DNA of 64,000 nt from Parabacteroides distasonis (GTDB lineage: Bacteria > Bacteroidota > Bacteroidia > Bacteroidales > Tannerellaceae), in NCBI GenBank assembly GCA_021531775.1, contig JAFBIU010000001.1, forward strand, positions 213,992 through 277,991, written 5' to 3'. Positions 1 to 9,838 of the stretch are shown here, in pieces. Numbering within the stretch: the stretch's first letter is position 1; the number at the start of each line of letters is the position of its first letter. The notes under the pieces are model-generated. The model did not search any database and was not told the origin of the DNA. It worked only from the letters and a program-made list of their open reading frames with translations. A program made the position numbers and the translations under genes.

Positions 1-1265
1 ATACGGTTCAGGATTTCCATCATCTTTTCAGCGTCTGCTTCGTTGACCGGCTTGATGGCACGACGATACTTCGGATCCGGATATTTGATGAAGTCGAATC
101 GATAGTCACAGCCCTTACCATTCAAGGTGTTACCACGACGTACATCTTTCAGTTTTACAGTAGCACCGATATCTCCAGCTACCATTTCAGATACTTGGTT
201 ACGTGTTTGTCCGGCAACCGAGAAGAGCTGAGCAATACGTTCTTTGGAGCCACGGTCTGCATTCAACAGGTCGTCACCCTCTTTCACCTTACCGGAGATC
301 ACTTTGAAATAGGAAACCTGACCGATGTGCGGTTCTACCGTTGTCTTGAAGAAGAAGAGACTGGTCGGTCCGTTAGAATCCGGAGTTACCTCAATGCCCT
401 CTGTCGTAATCAGACGCGGCATCTTGTCGGTACACGGTACCACATTGCCCAAGAATTCCAATGTGCGGCGTACACACATGTCGCGACCTGCACAGACACA
501 GAATACGGGGAACATGCCGCGTGTCACCAAACCTGCACGGATACCGGCACGCATATCATCTTCGCTCAAGGTGCCCTCTTCGAAGAATTTCTCCATCAAT
601 ACGTCATCGTGTTCAGCAGCAGCTTCGACCAAAGCCTTATGTAACTCCATGGCCTTCTCCATCTGATCTGCCGGAATTTCCAGTACATCAGGCACACCAC
701 CTTCCGGTTTCCAGCGATACATCTTCATCTTCAATACATCAACTACTGCATTGAAAGAGGAACCGCATGTGATCGGATACTGGATGGGGACAATCTTGCT
801 ACCCCAACGATCCTGCAACTGAGCTACCGTTCCTTCGTAATCAGCTTTCTCCTGATCCAACTGGTTCACCACAAAGATAACCGGTTTGTGGAACTGCTCG
901 GTGTAGCGGAACTGATTCACGGTTCCTACCTCAACACCATATTGTGCATTCAAGACCATCAGAGCCGTATCGGTTACGTTCAAAGCCGAAACTGCACCAC
1001 CGATGAAGTCGTCAGAACCCGGACAATCGATGAAGTTCAACTTCCGATCCTGCCATTCAACACTGAAAACGGTCGAGAACACGGAGTAACCATACTCTTT
1101 CTCAACCGGGAAATAGTCGCAAACTGTATTGCCATTGCCTACAGAGCCACGACGTTTTATAACTCCACCCTCGTAAAGCATAGCTTCTGCGAGAGTGGTT
1201 TTTCCAGAGCCAGAACTTCCCAAAATAGAGATGTTCTTGATTTCGTTTGTTTGATATACTTTCAT
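1..1265 (-). CDS. EF-G paralog (EF-G2-like translation factor), 5' part only
   Basis: The reading frame opens with ATG at 1265 and runs off the left edge, so only about the first 421 residues are present. The protein starts MKVYQTNEIKN and has the G-domain of a translation elongation factor G: P-loop GSSGSGKT at residues 16-23, a G3 motif DCPGSDD at 80-86 and an NQLD G4 motif near 138, followed by domain II. Canonical EF-G has GHVDHGKT and DTPGHVD, so the switch-II catalytic histidine is serine here and G4 has Q instead of K. An EF-G paralog without GTPase activity (EF-G2) is known in Bacteroides thetaiotaomicron, and this gene may be its ortholog. It is unlikely to be the housekeeping fusA. 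It is divergent from glpK. Confidence 0.85.
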   Translation of the reverse strand, partial: MKVYQTNEIKNISILGSSGSGKTTLAEAMLYEGGVIKRRGSVGNGNTVCDYFPVEKEYGYSVFSTVFSVEWQDRKLNFIDCPGSDDFIGGAVSALNVTDTALMVLNAQYGVEVGTVNQFRYTEQFHKPVIFVVNQLDQEKADYEGTVAQLQDRWGSKIVPIQYPITCGSSFNAVVDVLKMKMYRWKPEGGVPDVLEIPADQMEKAMELHKALVEAAAEHDDVLMEKFFEEGTLSEDDMRAGIRAGLVTRGMFPVFCVCAGRDMCVRRTLEFLGNVVPCTDKMPRLITTEGIEVTPDSNGPTSLFFFKTTVEPHIGQVSYFKVISGKVKEGDDLLNADRGSKERIAQLFSVAGQTRNQVSEMVAGDIGATVKLKDVRRGNTLNGKGCDYRFDFIKYPDPKYRRAIKPVNEADAEKMMEILNR

Positions 1266-1463
1266 GATATAGGTGTTTTTTTAAGATTGAACAATATCAA
1301 TTGGTTGTGTTACTTCTCACGAGGGCGCAAATTAGGTATTGTTGCTGACATGACCAATTCTTTGGCTTTGTTTGATAACAATGTTTTTTAACATGCTTAC
1401 GGAAAGGACTGAAAATAGTGCCCTTTTTCCCCTTTTTTGCCGTTTATTTTCCTCCATTTTGCC

Positions 1464-1471
1464 TATATTTG
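1464..1471 (+). promoter_or_regulatory. Candidate -7 element of the glpK promoter
   Basis: TATATTTG matches the Bacteroidetes -7 consensus TAnnTTTG and lies 39 bp before the glpK ATG. A transcript from here would start near 1478, downstream of the in-frame ATG at 1418, so it supports the start at 1511. No convincing -33 TTG is seen at the usual spacing. Confidence 0.5.
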
Positions 1472-1510
1472 CCCAACCGTAAAGATATACCATTAAAAAT
1501 AATAGTGAAC

Positions 1511-3013
1511 ATGCAGTTTAAAAATAAATATGTATTGGCCATCGATCAGGGTACAACCAGTTCGCGAGCCATTCTCTTCAATCATCAAGGAAACATCATT
1601 ACCTGGGCGCAACGTCCTTTCCAACAATACTTCCCCAAACCCGGATGGGTGGAACATGATCCCAATGAAATCTGGTACACGCAATCGTTGGCCATCAAAG
1701 AGGCGATGGCGAAAGCTGACGTGACGGATGAACACATTGCCTGTATCGGCATTGCCAACCAACGGGAGACGACTATTTTGTGGGATCGGGAAACTGGTTT
1801 TCCCATCTATAATGCGATTGTCTGGCAAGATCGGCGTACGGCCGATTATTGCGAAGAGTTGAAAGAACAGGGATGGGCCGAGCGGATTCGGGAAAAAACG
1901 GGTCTGGTGGTTGATGCCTATTTTTCGGCAACCAAAATCAAATGGATTCTGGATCATGTCAAGGGCGTACGTGAACGGGCCGAACGGGGAGAACTCTGCT
2001 TTGGAACGGTGGATAGTTGGCTTATTTGGAAGTTGACCCGTGGTGCGCTCCATATAACCGATGTCACCAATGCTTCACGTACCATGCTTTTCAATATTCA
2101 TACGCTACAATGGGATACGGAATTGTTGGAACTCTTTTCCATTCCGCCGTCACTCTTGCCGGAGGTACGTAGTTGCAGTGAATGCTATTGTGAGACTTCA
2201 ACGCCTATTTTCCAGCAGCATTTACCCGTATGTGGTATGGCCGGTGATCAACAGGCGGCTCTGTTCGGACAGTTATGTGTCGAGAGGGGGATGATCAAGA
2301 CTACCTACGGAACCGGTTGTTTCATGATTTTGAATACAGGGAATGTGCCTGTTTGGTCGAACAATAATTTGTTGACAACTATTGCTTGGAAACTGGGTGA
2401 TCAGGTGACGTATGCGTTAGAAGGGAGTGTCTTTGTCGGTGGTGCGGCTGTCCAATGGCTACGGGATGGACTGAAGTTGGTTGATCAGGCAGCTGTGACC
2501 GAACAGATGGCCAATTCAGTACCTGATAATGGGGGTGTCTATTTTGTACCGGCCTTGACGGGTTTGGGGGCTCCCTATTGGGACCAATATGCTCGAGGTG
2601 CTATTGTCGGTCTGACACGTGGTACCACGGCTGCTCATATTGCCCGGGCTGCCTTGGAGGGTATTTGTTACCAAGTGTATGATGTGTTGCAGGCCATGGA
2701 GAATGACCGTCATGCCCGTCCCCGTGAGATTCGGGTTGATGGTGGCGCCATTGCCAATAACTTTCTGATGCAGTTCCAGGCCGATATATGTCGCTGTCCA
2801 GTTGTTCGGCCGCGTATTTTAGAGACGACGGCTTTGGGTGCTGCCTATTTGGCTGGTTTGGCTGTCGGTTATTGGAAAGATGTAGAAGACTTGAAAGAGC
2901 AATGGAATCAGGAGAAGACCTTCCGCCCGCAGATGGAGGAGTCGCTCTCGCAACAGTTGTTGCATGATTGGCATCGGGCGGTAGGTCGTGCTTCAGCTTG
3001 GGAAGAGTCATGA
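1511..3013 (+). CDS. glpK: Glycerol kinase
   Basis: Cytoplasmic FGGY-family kinase that phosphorylates glycerol to sn-glycerol-3-phosphate with ATP. The N-terminal phosphate-1 motif DQGTTSSRA is intact, the substrate motif WQDRRT lies near residue 103, and the C-terminal ATP-binding part contains [13 protein letters not shown]. The 500-residue length from ATG 1511 is normal for GlpK. The frame is open upstream to an ATG at 1418, but those 31 residues are not GlpK-like and precede the candidate promoter. No glpF or glpD is adjacent. The 3' end overlaps the convergent kdsB by 6 bp. Confidence 0.95.
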   Translation: MQFKNKYVLAIDQGTTSSRAILFNHQGNIITWAQRPFQQYFPKPGWVEHDPNEIWYTQSLAIKEAMAKADVTDEHIACIGIANQRETTILWDRETGFPIYNAIVWQDRRTADYCEELKEQGWAERIREKTGLVVDAYFSATKIKWILDHVKGVRERAERGELCFGTVDSWLIWKLTRGALHITDVTNASRTMLFNIHTLQWDTELLELFSIPPSLLPEVRSCSECYCETSTPIFQQHLPVCGMAGDQQAALFGQLCVERGMIKTTYGTGCFMILNTGNVPVWSNNNLLTTIAWKLGDQVTYALEGSVFVGGAAVQWLRDGLKLVDQAAVTEQMANSVPDNGGVYFVPALTGLGAPYWDQYARGAIVGLTRGTTAAHIARAALEGICYQVYDVLQAMENDRHARPREIRVDGGAIANNFLMQFQADICRCPVVRPRILETTALGAAYLAGLAVGYWKDVEDLKEQWNQEKTFRPQMEESLSQQLLHDWHRAVGRASAWEES

Positions 3014-3763
3014 GCGACTACGGAGGAACCGTAGCGCCTTTTCCATATCTTCCGGTGTGTCGATACCGATGGTCTCCTGGTCGGTGAGGCCTACACGGAT
3101 GGCATAGCCATTTTCTAACCAACGCAATTGCTCCAGACTTTCTGCTTTCTCTAAGGAGGACTGGGGCAATTGGGTGATCTCAGCCAAAGTTTCTGCCCGA
3201 TAGGCATAGAGTCCGATGTGTTTGTAGAACGTATGGCACGAGAGCCATTCGGTGTATTTTTGTCCACGGATATAGGGGACGATGGAACGACTGAAGTACA
3301 TCGCATCCCCTTTTTTATTGAGGACAACTTTCGGCGAATTGGCATTGAACAATGTTTTTTCAAAATCACCATCTGCTGCAAAGGGGGTTGCCAATGTAGC
3401 GATGCAGACGCTGGGATCGGTAAAACAGTGCTTGAGTGTCTCAATCTGTTGAGGCTGGATGAAAGGTTCGTCTCCTTGGATATTGATCACGACATCGTAG
3501 CCGGCTCCTACCTTTTGGTAGGCCTCGAAGCATCGGTCTGTACCGCTCCGGTGTTGATCCGAGGTCATGACTACCTCACCGCCGAACGCTAGTACGGCAC
3601 TTTCGATACGAGGATCGTCTGTGGCGACACAGACTTTGTCTAATGTGTGACATACCTGTTCATATACCCGTTGTATCATGGGCTTTCCGTCCATGTCGGC
3701 CAATGGCTTTCCCGGGAATCGGGTAGAAGCGTAACGTGCCGGAATGATTCCTATAAATTTCAT
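3008..3763 (-). CDS. kdsB: 3-deoxy-manno-octulosonate cytidylyltransferase (CMP-Kdo synthetase)
   Basis: Activates Kdo with CTP to CMP-Kdo for lipopolysaccharide inner-core synthesis in the cytoplasm. The 251-residue protein begins [20 protein letters not shown], the classic nucleotide-binding start of KdsB, and carries NIQGDEPFI near residue 96 and HIGLYAYR near 182. Length is typical. It is convergent with glpK and separated by 29 bp from the start of the upstream antiporter gene, which is on the same strand, so the two may be cotranscribed. Confidence 0.96.
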   Translation of the reverse strand: MKFIGIIPARYASTRFPGKPLADMDGKPMIQRVYEQVCHTLDKVCVATDDPRIESAVLAFGGEVVMTSDQHRSGTDRCFEAYQKVGAGYDVVINIQGDEPFIQPQQIETLKHCFTDPSVCIATLATPFAADGDFEKTLFNANSPKVVLNKKGDAMYFSRSIVPYIRGQKYTEWLSCHTFYKHIGLYAYRAETLAEITQLPQSSLEKAESLEQLRWLENGYAIRVGLTDQETIGIDTPEDMEKALRFLRSRS

Positions 3764-3792
3764 CGTATTGCTACCTTATATTATATAATGTA

Positions 3793-6063
3793 TTATTTCG
3801 TGATTCGATTTCCTTCACTCAGTTGGATCAATTTCTCCCGTTCACCGACGATCCAGACGATGTCTCCCTCTTCGAATTGTGTCGTGGGAGGTGGATTCTT
3901 GAGGGAGGTCTCTCCCCGTTCGATACCAATCACCAAACAGTTGGCATGATCACGGATGCCAGATTGGGCAATGCTTCGTCCGATCAGGAAGGAGTCGCTG
4001 GCAATATGGATCTGTTCCATGCTTACCTCCTTGCGCGCTCCTTTGCTCTGATGCGTGCTCGATTCGCGGTAACGCTCTTCGATGTAGAGTCGGAACTGTT
4101 CCAGATCCTGATCTGCTCCGGCTACTACTAACTTATCGAATGGATAGAGTCGTTCCTCACCGCCCGGTATGTTGATTCGTTGTTCTCCTCGTACGATCGT
4201 GACCACATTCACATTGCATTTTTGTCGGAAGTTCAGTTCTTTCAAGGTCTTGCCTGTACTGGGTGAATTCTGTTTTACTTCAAAGTCTGCCAGGTGCAGG
4301 TCTCGTTCCAACATATGGTTGGTGAACTGATGGCTGACGGGTGCCTGTTTCTCCCTTTCCAACTCACGAGCGGAAAGGTTTTTGAAGAAGCGTCGCTCCA
4401 TCAGAATGGACTGTTTCTTCAACTCTTTGGAGAAAATGGCTGTACCAATCACGGCCCCTGCCACTGCCAAGGTGAATCCGGAGGCGATGTTGAACAGATG
4501 GGAGACGGGAATGGTCACCAGGATGATGCAAAGGACAATACGCAGAACAATGAGCGAGACCAAAGGACCGCGGTTGTATTTGTTGTCGTTCCACAGTTTC
4601 TGAAACTCTTCGGAATGATTCTTCTTCATGATGATGGCGCGCAACATCGGAGAGATGATCATCAATAAGAGGATCAGTGCCAGTATCCGGCCTTGCAACC
4701 CTGAGATGGATTGGGTGATGAAGGGGGCTACCCATTCCAGCCAAATGAAGATGAGGACACTGGTAATGGCCGTATAGGTCCCGACGATACGTGTCAATGA
4801 ACGCAATAATTTGTGCCAGTCACTCTTCTGGCGGATGGTATTGGAGCCGGAACTGTATCGGCTCAGTTGTTGGATCCATGCGGCTGGCACATGCTGCTCG
4901 ATCCACTCGTTGGCTGGTGTGGCCAGGCGGATCATGTAAGGGGTAAAGAATGTCGTGATCACAGAGACCGCTACGACGATCGGATAGAGGAATGAATCGG
5001 TTACATGCATCGTCTGTCCGACACCGGCAATGATGAAGGCAAACTCTCCGATTTGTGCTAATGAGAAACCCGATTGGATGGCAATCTTAAGTGGTTGACC
5101 TGACAGGATAACTCCCATGCTGGAGAAGAGGATCTGTCCACCCATGACGACCAACGTCAGGAACAGGATGGGAAATTTGTATTCCCAAAGGAGTCCGGGG
5201 TCGATCAACATACCGACCGAGACGAAGAAGATGGCCCCAAAGAGGTCTTTGACGGGTTTGACCAAGTGTTCGATCCGTTCCGCTTCGACTGTTTCGGCCA
5301 AAATAGACCCCATGACAAATGCTCCCAAGGCGGCCGAAAAGCCGGCTTTGGTGGCGATCATGACCATCCCTAAACAGAGTCCGATGCTGACAATCAGCAG
5401 AGTTTCACCGTTCAGGAAAGAGCGAGTTTTCTTGAGAAAGGAGGGAATCAGGTAAATACCCACCACGAAACAGAACAGCAGGAAGACACTCAATTTGATG
5501 ACACTATCGATCAGTTCCATTCCCTCTACATGTTGGCTGACAGCCAACGTGGAGAGCAGCACCATCAACAGGACGGCAAAGAGGTCCTCTACGACCAAAA
5601 TACCGAATACTACACTGGCAAACTGTTGGTTTCGAATGCCCATATCATCGAAAGCCTTGAAAATGATCGTGGTGGATGACATGGAGAGCATACCGCCTAA
5701 AAAGAGACTGTTCATATGTCCCCACCCTAATAGAGTACCCGTCAGATAACCGACAGTCATCATGCCGATCACGATGGTGATAGCACCCGTGATGGCCGTT
5801 CCCCCCACTTTAACCAGCTTCTTGAAACTGAAATCCAGTCCCAAGGCGAACAAGAGGAAGATGACACCGATATCTGCCCAAATATGAATACTGGCTGTAT
5901 CGGTAACGGTAGGAATCTCTTCAATGGAGGGGCCGGCCAAGATACCAGCCACAATATAACCCAAGACAACAGGCTGTTTGAGTTTTTTAAACAGAATAGT
6001 CACTAATCCTGCTACAATCAGGATCACAGCAAGATCGGAGATGAGAGTGGGTATGTCTGACAT
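3793..6063 (-). CDS. CPA2-family cation:proton antiporter with two C-terminal RCK_C domains
   Basis: Inner-membrane monovalent cation/proton antiporter of the KefB/NapA type. The first roughly 390 residues are the Na_H_exchanger fold, with about twelve hydrophobic helices and the motifs GYIVAGILAGP and FLLFALGLDFS. A further set of helices (about 430-560) is followed by two TrkA-C/RCK_C-like regulatory domains (about 615-680 and 690-750) in the cytoplasm. No complete TrkA-N nucleotide domain is visible. This is a common Bacteroidales architecture. Whether it moves K+ or Na+ cannot be read from sequence. Confidence 0.88.
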   Translation of the reverse strand: MSDIPTLISDLAVILIVAGLVTILFKKLKQPVVLGYIVAGILAGPSIEEIPTVTDTASIHIWADIGVIFLLFALGLDFSFKKLVKVGGTAITGAITIVIGMMTVGYLTGTLLGWGHMNSLFLGGMLSMSSTTIIFKAFDDMGIRNQQFASVVFGILVVEDLFAVLLMVLLSTLAVSQHVEGMELIDSVIKLSVFLLFCFVVGIYLIPSFLKKTRSFLNGETLLIVSIGLCLGMVMIATKAGFSAALGAFVMGSILAETVEAERIEHLVKPVKDLFGAIFFVSVGMLIDPGLLWEYKFPILFLTLVVMGGQILFSSMGVILSGQPLKIAIQSGFSLAQIGEFAFIIAGVGQTMHVTDSFLYPIVVAVSVITTFFTPYMIRLATPANEWIEQHVPAAWIQQLSRYSSGSNTIRQKSDWHKLLRSLTRIVGTYTAITSVLIFIWLEWVAPFITQSISGLQGRILALILLLMIISPMLRAIIMKKNHSEEFQKLWNDNKYNRGPLVSLIVLRIVLCIILVTIPVSHLFNIASGFTLAVAGAVIGTAIFSKELKKQSILMERRFFKNLSARELEREKQAPVSHQFTNHMLERDLHLADFEVKQNSPSTGKTLKELNFRQKCNVNVVTIVRGEQRINIPGGEERLYPFDKLVVAGADQDLEQFRLYIEERYRESSTHQSKGARKEVSMEQIHIASDSFLIGRSIAQSGIRDHANCLVIGIERGETSLKNPPPTTQFEEGDIVWIVGEREKLIQLSEGNRITK

Positions 6064-6131
6064 AGTTTTTGCTTTTAGATGATGGCAAAATTAGCGATTA
6101 TTTTTATTTTTGTCGGTCAAAATGATATGAA

Positions 6132-6767
6132 ATGAAGAAAAAGCACCCTGTTTTGTCATGGATTGAGGAGGGCGAGCATCAGCAGCAAGATTTTAAATTC
6201 GAGGTGAGCGACAGTAGGAAAATCGCCCGGACGCTGAGTGCCTTTGCCAACACGGATGGCGGCAGATTACTCATTGGTGTGAAAGACAATGGAGTAGTGG
6301 CCGGTGTGCGGAGTGAGGAGGAATATTATATGATTGAGGCAGCTTCGCAGATGTACACCCGACCCGAGGTGCCCTTTTCTGCCAAACGATGGGAGTTAGA
6401 GGGTAAGACCGTGTTGGAAGTGGATATAGCTCCCTGTCAGGAGAGACCCTATACGGCACCTGACAAGGATGGTCATTACAAGGCCTATATCCGCGTGGCG
6501 GATGAGAATATCTTGGCGAATGATGTGCTGGTGCGATCGTGGAAGAAACGTGGCCAACCGGACGGAACCCTGTTGAAGGTAAGCCGACCGGTTGAGTTAC
6601 TGTTTGATTATTTGCAAACCCACGAGTGGATCAGTGATCGTCAGTTCTGCCGGTTGGCTCATCTTCCCTATTATGTGGCACGCAGTATTCTCAGCGATCT
6701 ATTGGCCATGGATACGTTGCGTTATACCGTTGTGGATAAACGGATCGTTTATCAAAAATGCCCTTGA
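6132..6767 (+). CDS. AlbA_2 (Schlafen-type) ATP-binding domain protein with C-terminal winged helix
   Basis: A 211-residue protein with an N-terminal AlbA_2 domain: HQQQDFKFEVSD near residue 16 and the hallmark SAFANTDGGRLLIGVKD near 36-52. A C-terminal helix-turn-helix-like segment covers about 150-211. Members are putative transcriptional regulators or nucleic-acid-binding proteins, and the ligand is not known. It is divergent from the antiporter and its 3' end overlaps the convergent NfeD gene by 16 bp. It is much shorter than the AlbA_2/HATPase protein at 30.5-31.9 kb. Confidence 0.75.
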   Translation: MKKKHPVLSWIEEGEHQQQDFKFEVSDSRKIARTLSAFANTDGGRLLIGVKDNGVVAGVRSEEEYYMIEAASQMYTRPEVPFSAKRWELEGKTVLEVDIAPCQERPYTAPDKDGHYKAYIRVADENILANDVLVRSWKKRGQPDGTLLKVSRPVELLFDYLQTHEWISDRQFCRLAHLPYYVARSILSDLLAMDTLRYTVVDKRIVYQKCP

Positions 6768-8098
6768 GGCAACACATACAGTTGGGCATTTTCGTAGCGT
6801 TGTACCACGACGGGTGTGCCAGCCTCGATGAATCCGGCTTCTGACACAGCGTCGTAGCTCTTGCCGTTTATGTGTACCTTGCCGGAAGGGCGTAACACCG
6901 TAAGTGCCGTTCCCTCTTGTCCGACCAGTGTCTGGTAGTCGGGGGAGGAGACCGCCTCTTCCAGATCAGCCTCTAAGGCTGCTCTGCGAAGAAATCCCTT
7001 GGTACCAATCTTATGGGATAGCCATAGAACGAGGGCAAAACCTAAAATCAATCCGGAAAAGACGGTGAGTGAAGCTTGTCCGATGGAATCGGCCGATACG
7101 TGGGCGAAGTCAAAATTGGTATTGTCCAACAGGCCTACGGTGAGTCCACTGAAGAGACAAGCCAAACCGGCTATTCCGGCTACACCAAAGCCGGGAATGA
7201 CAAAAATCTCCAGTGCTATCAAGATCAATCCGATAAAGAATAGAAGAATCTCCCAGTTTTGGGTCAGACCGTCGATATACAAGGGGGCAAAGTAGAGGAT
7301 GGCCGCCACCACAGAGGCGAGCGAGGGGAATCCCAGTCCAGGTGTCTGTAATTCGAAATAGAGACCTCCGATCATGATCATTATCAAGATGGCTTGGAGT
7401 GCTGGATTCATCAGAAATCCTTTCACCCGGTCGAAGGTGGAAGGGGTATAGCTATTGAGTTCATACTGTGGATAGTTCAAATAGCGGGTGATGATTTCGT
7501 CCATGGTCTCGGCGATTCCGTCGCAATAACCCCATTGTAAAGCCTCTTCGGCAGTCAGGGTAAGTACCTTGCCCGAATCGACCAGATGAGGCACGATCAC
7601 GCGGTCATCGACCATAGCTTCCGCAATCTGCGGATTACGTCCTTGTGTCTCTGCCGTAGCCCGCATCAACGAGCGCATGTAGGATTGATACTTGTCCGGC
7701 ATGGCCGCTCCCGACTGATCGACCACCGTCGCGGCACCGATGCTGGCTCCTTTCCGCATGTATATCTTCCGGCAAGCGATGGAAATGAGTGCTCCTGCAG
7801 AAGCCGCATTGTTGTTGATAAAGACATAGACCGGGATCGGACTATATAATATATGTGTACGCATCGAATCGGCTGCTTCCAACAGACCTCCATACGTGTT
7901 CAGATCGATCAGGATCGCATCGGCTTGCAACTGCTGTGCCTCCTCCATACCATGCTGGAGGAAGAGACGGGTTGTATGGTTGATCTCTTGTTTGATTGGA
8001 ATCGTATAAACAAGCGGATCAGGTCCATTTTTCCCTTCAATCTTGCTTACAAAAGTCAAGAGAAGTAAAAACCAGGTGAAGATTGTTGTCTTATTCAT
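6752..8098 (-). CDS. NfeD-family membrane serine protease (ClpP-class, long form)
   Basis: A 448-residue membrane protein with a signal peptide (MNKTTIFTWFLLLLTF), a ClpP/crotonase-fold protease domain to about residue 220, about five transmembrane helices and a C-terminal OB-fold NfeD domain (about 385-445). The segment NNNAASAGALISIA carries the likely nucleophile serine and MRKGASIGAA is the matching second motif, as in NfeD1b/stomatin-operon proteases. The frame is open to an ATG at 8140, but the start at 8098 places the signal peptide at the N-terminus. No stomatin (SPFH) gene is adjacent. Confidence 0.88.
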   Translation of the reverse strand: MNKTTIFTWFLLLLTFVSKIEGKNGPDPLVYTIPIKQEINHTTRLFLQHGMEEAQQLQADAILIDLNTYGGLLEAADSMRTHILYSPIPVYVFINNNAASAGALISIACRKIYMRKGASIGAATVVDQSGAAMPDKYQSYMRSLMRATAETQGRNPQIAEAMVDDRVIVPHLVDSGKVLTLTAEEALQWGYCDGIAETMDEIITRYLNYPQYELNSYTPSTFDRVKGFLMNPALQAILIMIMIGGLYFELQTPGLGFPSLASVVAAILYFAPLYIDGLTQNWEILLFFIGLILIALEIFVIPGFGVAGIAGLACLFSGLTVGLLDNTNFDFAHVSADSIGQASLTVFSGLILGFALVLWLSHKIGTKGFLRRAALEADLEEAVSSPDYQTLVGQEGTALTVLRPSGKVHINGKSYDAVSEAGFIEAGTPVVVQRYENAQLYVLPQGHF

Positions 8099-8150
8099 AT
8101 CTTTAACATTATTAATGTATAAATCCAAGCATACATTCATTTTCTCTTCT

Positions 8151-8158
8151 TACATTTG
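8151..8158 (+). promoter_or_regulatory. Candidate -7 element for the sigma factor-threonine aldolase unit
   Basis: TACATTTG fits the TAnnTTTG consensus 66 bp before the sigma-factor ATG. No clear -33 TTG is seen, so this is a weak call. Confidence 0.35.
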
Positions 8159-8223
8159 CCCTACACATACGAGTGTTGGTATGTGAATTATCTTTAGACA
8201 GTGTTTAATTCAAAAGTAAAAGT

Positions 8224-8727
8224 ATGAATGCGTTGCAATTTCAGAAAAAATTATTGAGCATGCAAGAAAATATGATGAATTTTGCGCTCATGCTCACGGC
8301 CAACAGGGACGATGCCCAGGATCTGATGCAGGATACAACGCTGAAAGTTCTGGATAATCAGACCAAGTTTGTGGATAATGTCAATTTCAAAGGTTGGGTA
8401 TTGACAATTATGCGTAACATTTTCATTAATAACTATCACAGATGGGTAAGGACACAGACAGTCGTGGATCAATCCGTGGATCTTTATAATTTGGATGTGG
8501 TGAATGAGTCGCCGAGTAATTCGCCTGATAGTTCTTGTCACATGCAAGAGATCACGTCTGCCATCAGTGGGCTGAACTCAGAGTTGAGGATCCCCTTTTC
8601 CATGTATGTCAGTGGCTACAAGTATCAAGAGATTGCCGACAAACTTCAGATACCTTTGGGTACTGTCAAGAGCCGCATCTTTTTTGCTCGTCAAGAATTA
8701 CAGAAGGTCTTGAAAGATTATAAATAA
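8224..8727 (+). CDS. ECF-type sigma-70 family RNA polymerase sigma factor
   Basis: A 167-residue two-domain sigma factor. Sigma region 2 (about residues 15-85) has DDAQDLMQDTTLKVL and FKGWVLTIMRNIFINNYHR. Region 4 (about 110-160) has YKYQEIADKLQIPLGTVKSR, a helix-turn-helix for -35/-33 recognition. No adjacent anti-sigma factor or FecR gene is seen, so control of its activity is not evident. It lies 10 bp before the threonine aldolase gene and is probably cotranscribed with it. Confidence 0.93.
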   Translation: MNALQFQKKLLSMQENMMNFALMLTANRDDAQDLMQDTTLKVLDNQTKFVDNVNFKGWVLTIMRNIFINNYHRWVRTQTVVDQSVDLYNLDVVNESPSNSPDSSCHMQEITSAISGLNSELRIPFSMYVSGYKYQEIADKLQIPLGTVKSRIFFARQELQKVLKDYK

Positions 8728-8737
8728 TATAACATAT

Positions 8738-9763
8738 ATGAGAAGTTTTGCAAGTGATAATAATTCCGGGGTTCATCCTTTGGTGATGGAGGCTATTGCT
8801 AAAGCCAATGACAACCATGCCGTGGGGTATGGTGATGATCCTTGGACGGCTGCGGCGACGGACAAGATACGTGCCGTGTTCGGTCCGTCGGCGGATCCAT
8901 TCTTTGTATTTAATGGAACAGGTGCCAATTCGGTAGCCCTTCAGGCGGTTACGAGACCCTTTAACAGTATCTTGTGTGCGACTACCGCTCATATCTATGT
9001 GGATGAGTGTGGTGCTCCAGCCCGGATGACGGGTTGTGCCGTGACTCCGATTCCCACACCGGACGGTAAACTTACACCGGAACTGATCCGTCCCTATCTG
9101 TGTAACTTTGGTGTCTGCCACCATTCACAGCCCAAGGCGGTCTATATCTCGCAGGTGTCTGAGTTGGGTACGGTTTATACGATCGAAGAGGTACGTGCCC
9201 TTGCGGATCTGCTGCATGCCTATCACATGTATCTGCATATGGATGGTGCCCGTTTGGCCAATGCCTGTGCTCATCTGAACTGCACCATGAAACAGGTGAC
9301 CGTGGATGCGGGAGTCGATATCTTGAGCTTTGGAGGCACCAAGAATGGAATGATGATGGGTGAATCTGTCATCTCTTTCCGACCGGAGATTTCCGAAAAC
9401 TTGGCCTTCTATCGTAAACAGTCGGCCCAGCTGGCCTCCAAGTTGCGTTATCTATCGGCTCAGTTCATTCCCTATCTGACAGATAATCTGTGGTTGGAGA
9501 ATGCTTTGCGTGCCAACATCAGTGCCGAGAAGTTAGCTGACGTGTTGCGTCAATATCCGGAGATTCATTTTACGCAAGCGGTCGAGTCGAATCAGCTTTT
9601 CTTTACCATTCCGGAAAAGCCTTTGAAAAAGTTGCAGGAAAAATACTTCTTCTATATGTGGAACGAAGCCAATCGGGAGGCTCGTTTGGTCACCTCTTGG
9701 GATACATCAGGGGAGGATATTGCTCGTTTCGAACAGGATTTGAAGGAGGCTTTTGCCGATTGA
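8738..9763 (+). CDS. ltaE: Low-specificity L-threonine aldolase
   Basis: PLP-dependent cytoplasmic enzyme that cleaves L-threonine/L-allo-threonine to glycine and acetaldehyde. The 341-residue protein starts MRSFASDNNSGVHP, has the aldolase motif HMDGARLANA near residue 168, and SFGGTKNG near 195 where the PLP-binding lysine sits. Length is normal. It follows the sigma factor by 10 bp and ends just before a strong hairpin terminator. The symbol is by family; glyA-type enzymes look different. Confidence 0.92.
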   Translation: MRSFASDNNSGVHPLVMEAIAKANDNHAVGYGDDPWTAAATDKIRAVFGPSADPFFVFNGTGANSVALQAVTRPFNSILCATTAHIYVDECGAPARMTGCAVTPIPTPDGKLTPELIRPYLCNFGVCHHSQPKAVYISQVSELGTVYTIEEVRALADLLHAYHMYLHMDGARLANACAHLNCTMKQVTVDAGVDILSFGGTKNGMMMGESVISFRPEISENLAFYRKQSAQLASKLRYLSAQFIPYLTDNLWLENALRANISAEKLADVLRQYPEIHFTQAVESNQLFFTIPEKPLKKLQEKYFFYMWNEANREARLVTSWDTSGEDIARFEQDLKEAFAD

Positions 9764-9784
9764 TCTTGGAACATCGAATCAGTG

Positions 9785-9825
9785 AAAAAAAAGAGGTGCG
9801 GCCCATTCGGTCGCACCTCTTTTTT
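9785..9825. terminator. Bidirectional intrinsic terminator
   Basis: A 9-bp GC-rich stem (AGAGGTGCG at 9792-9800 with CGCACCTCT at 9812-9820) is flanked by an A run on the left and a T run on the right. It can terminate both the threonine aldolase transcript and the converging oxidoreductase transcript. Confidence 0.9.
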
Positions 9826-9838
9826 AGGAAGGACTGTG

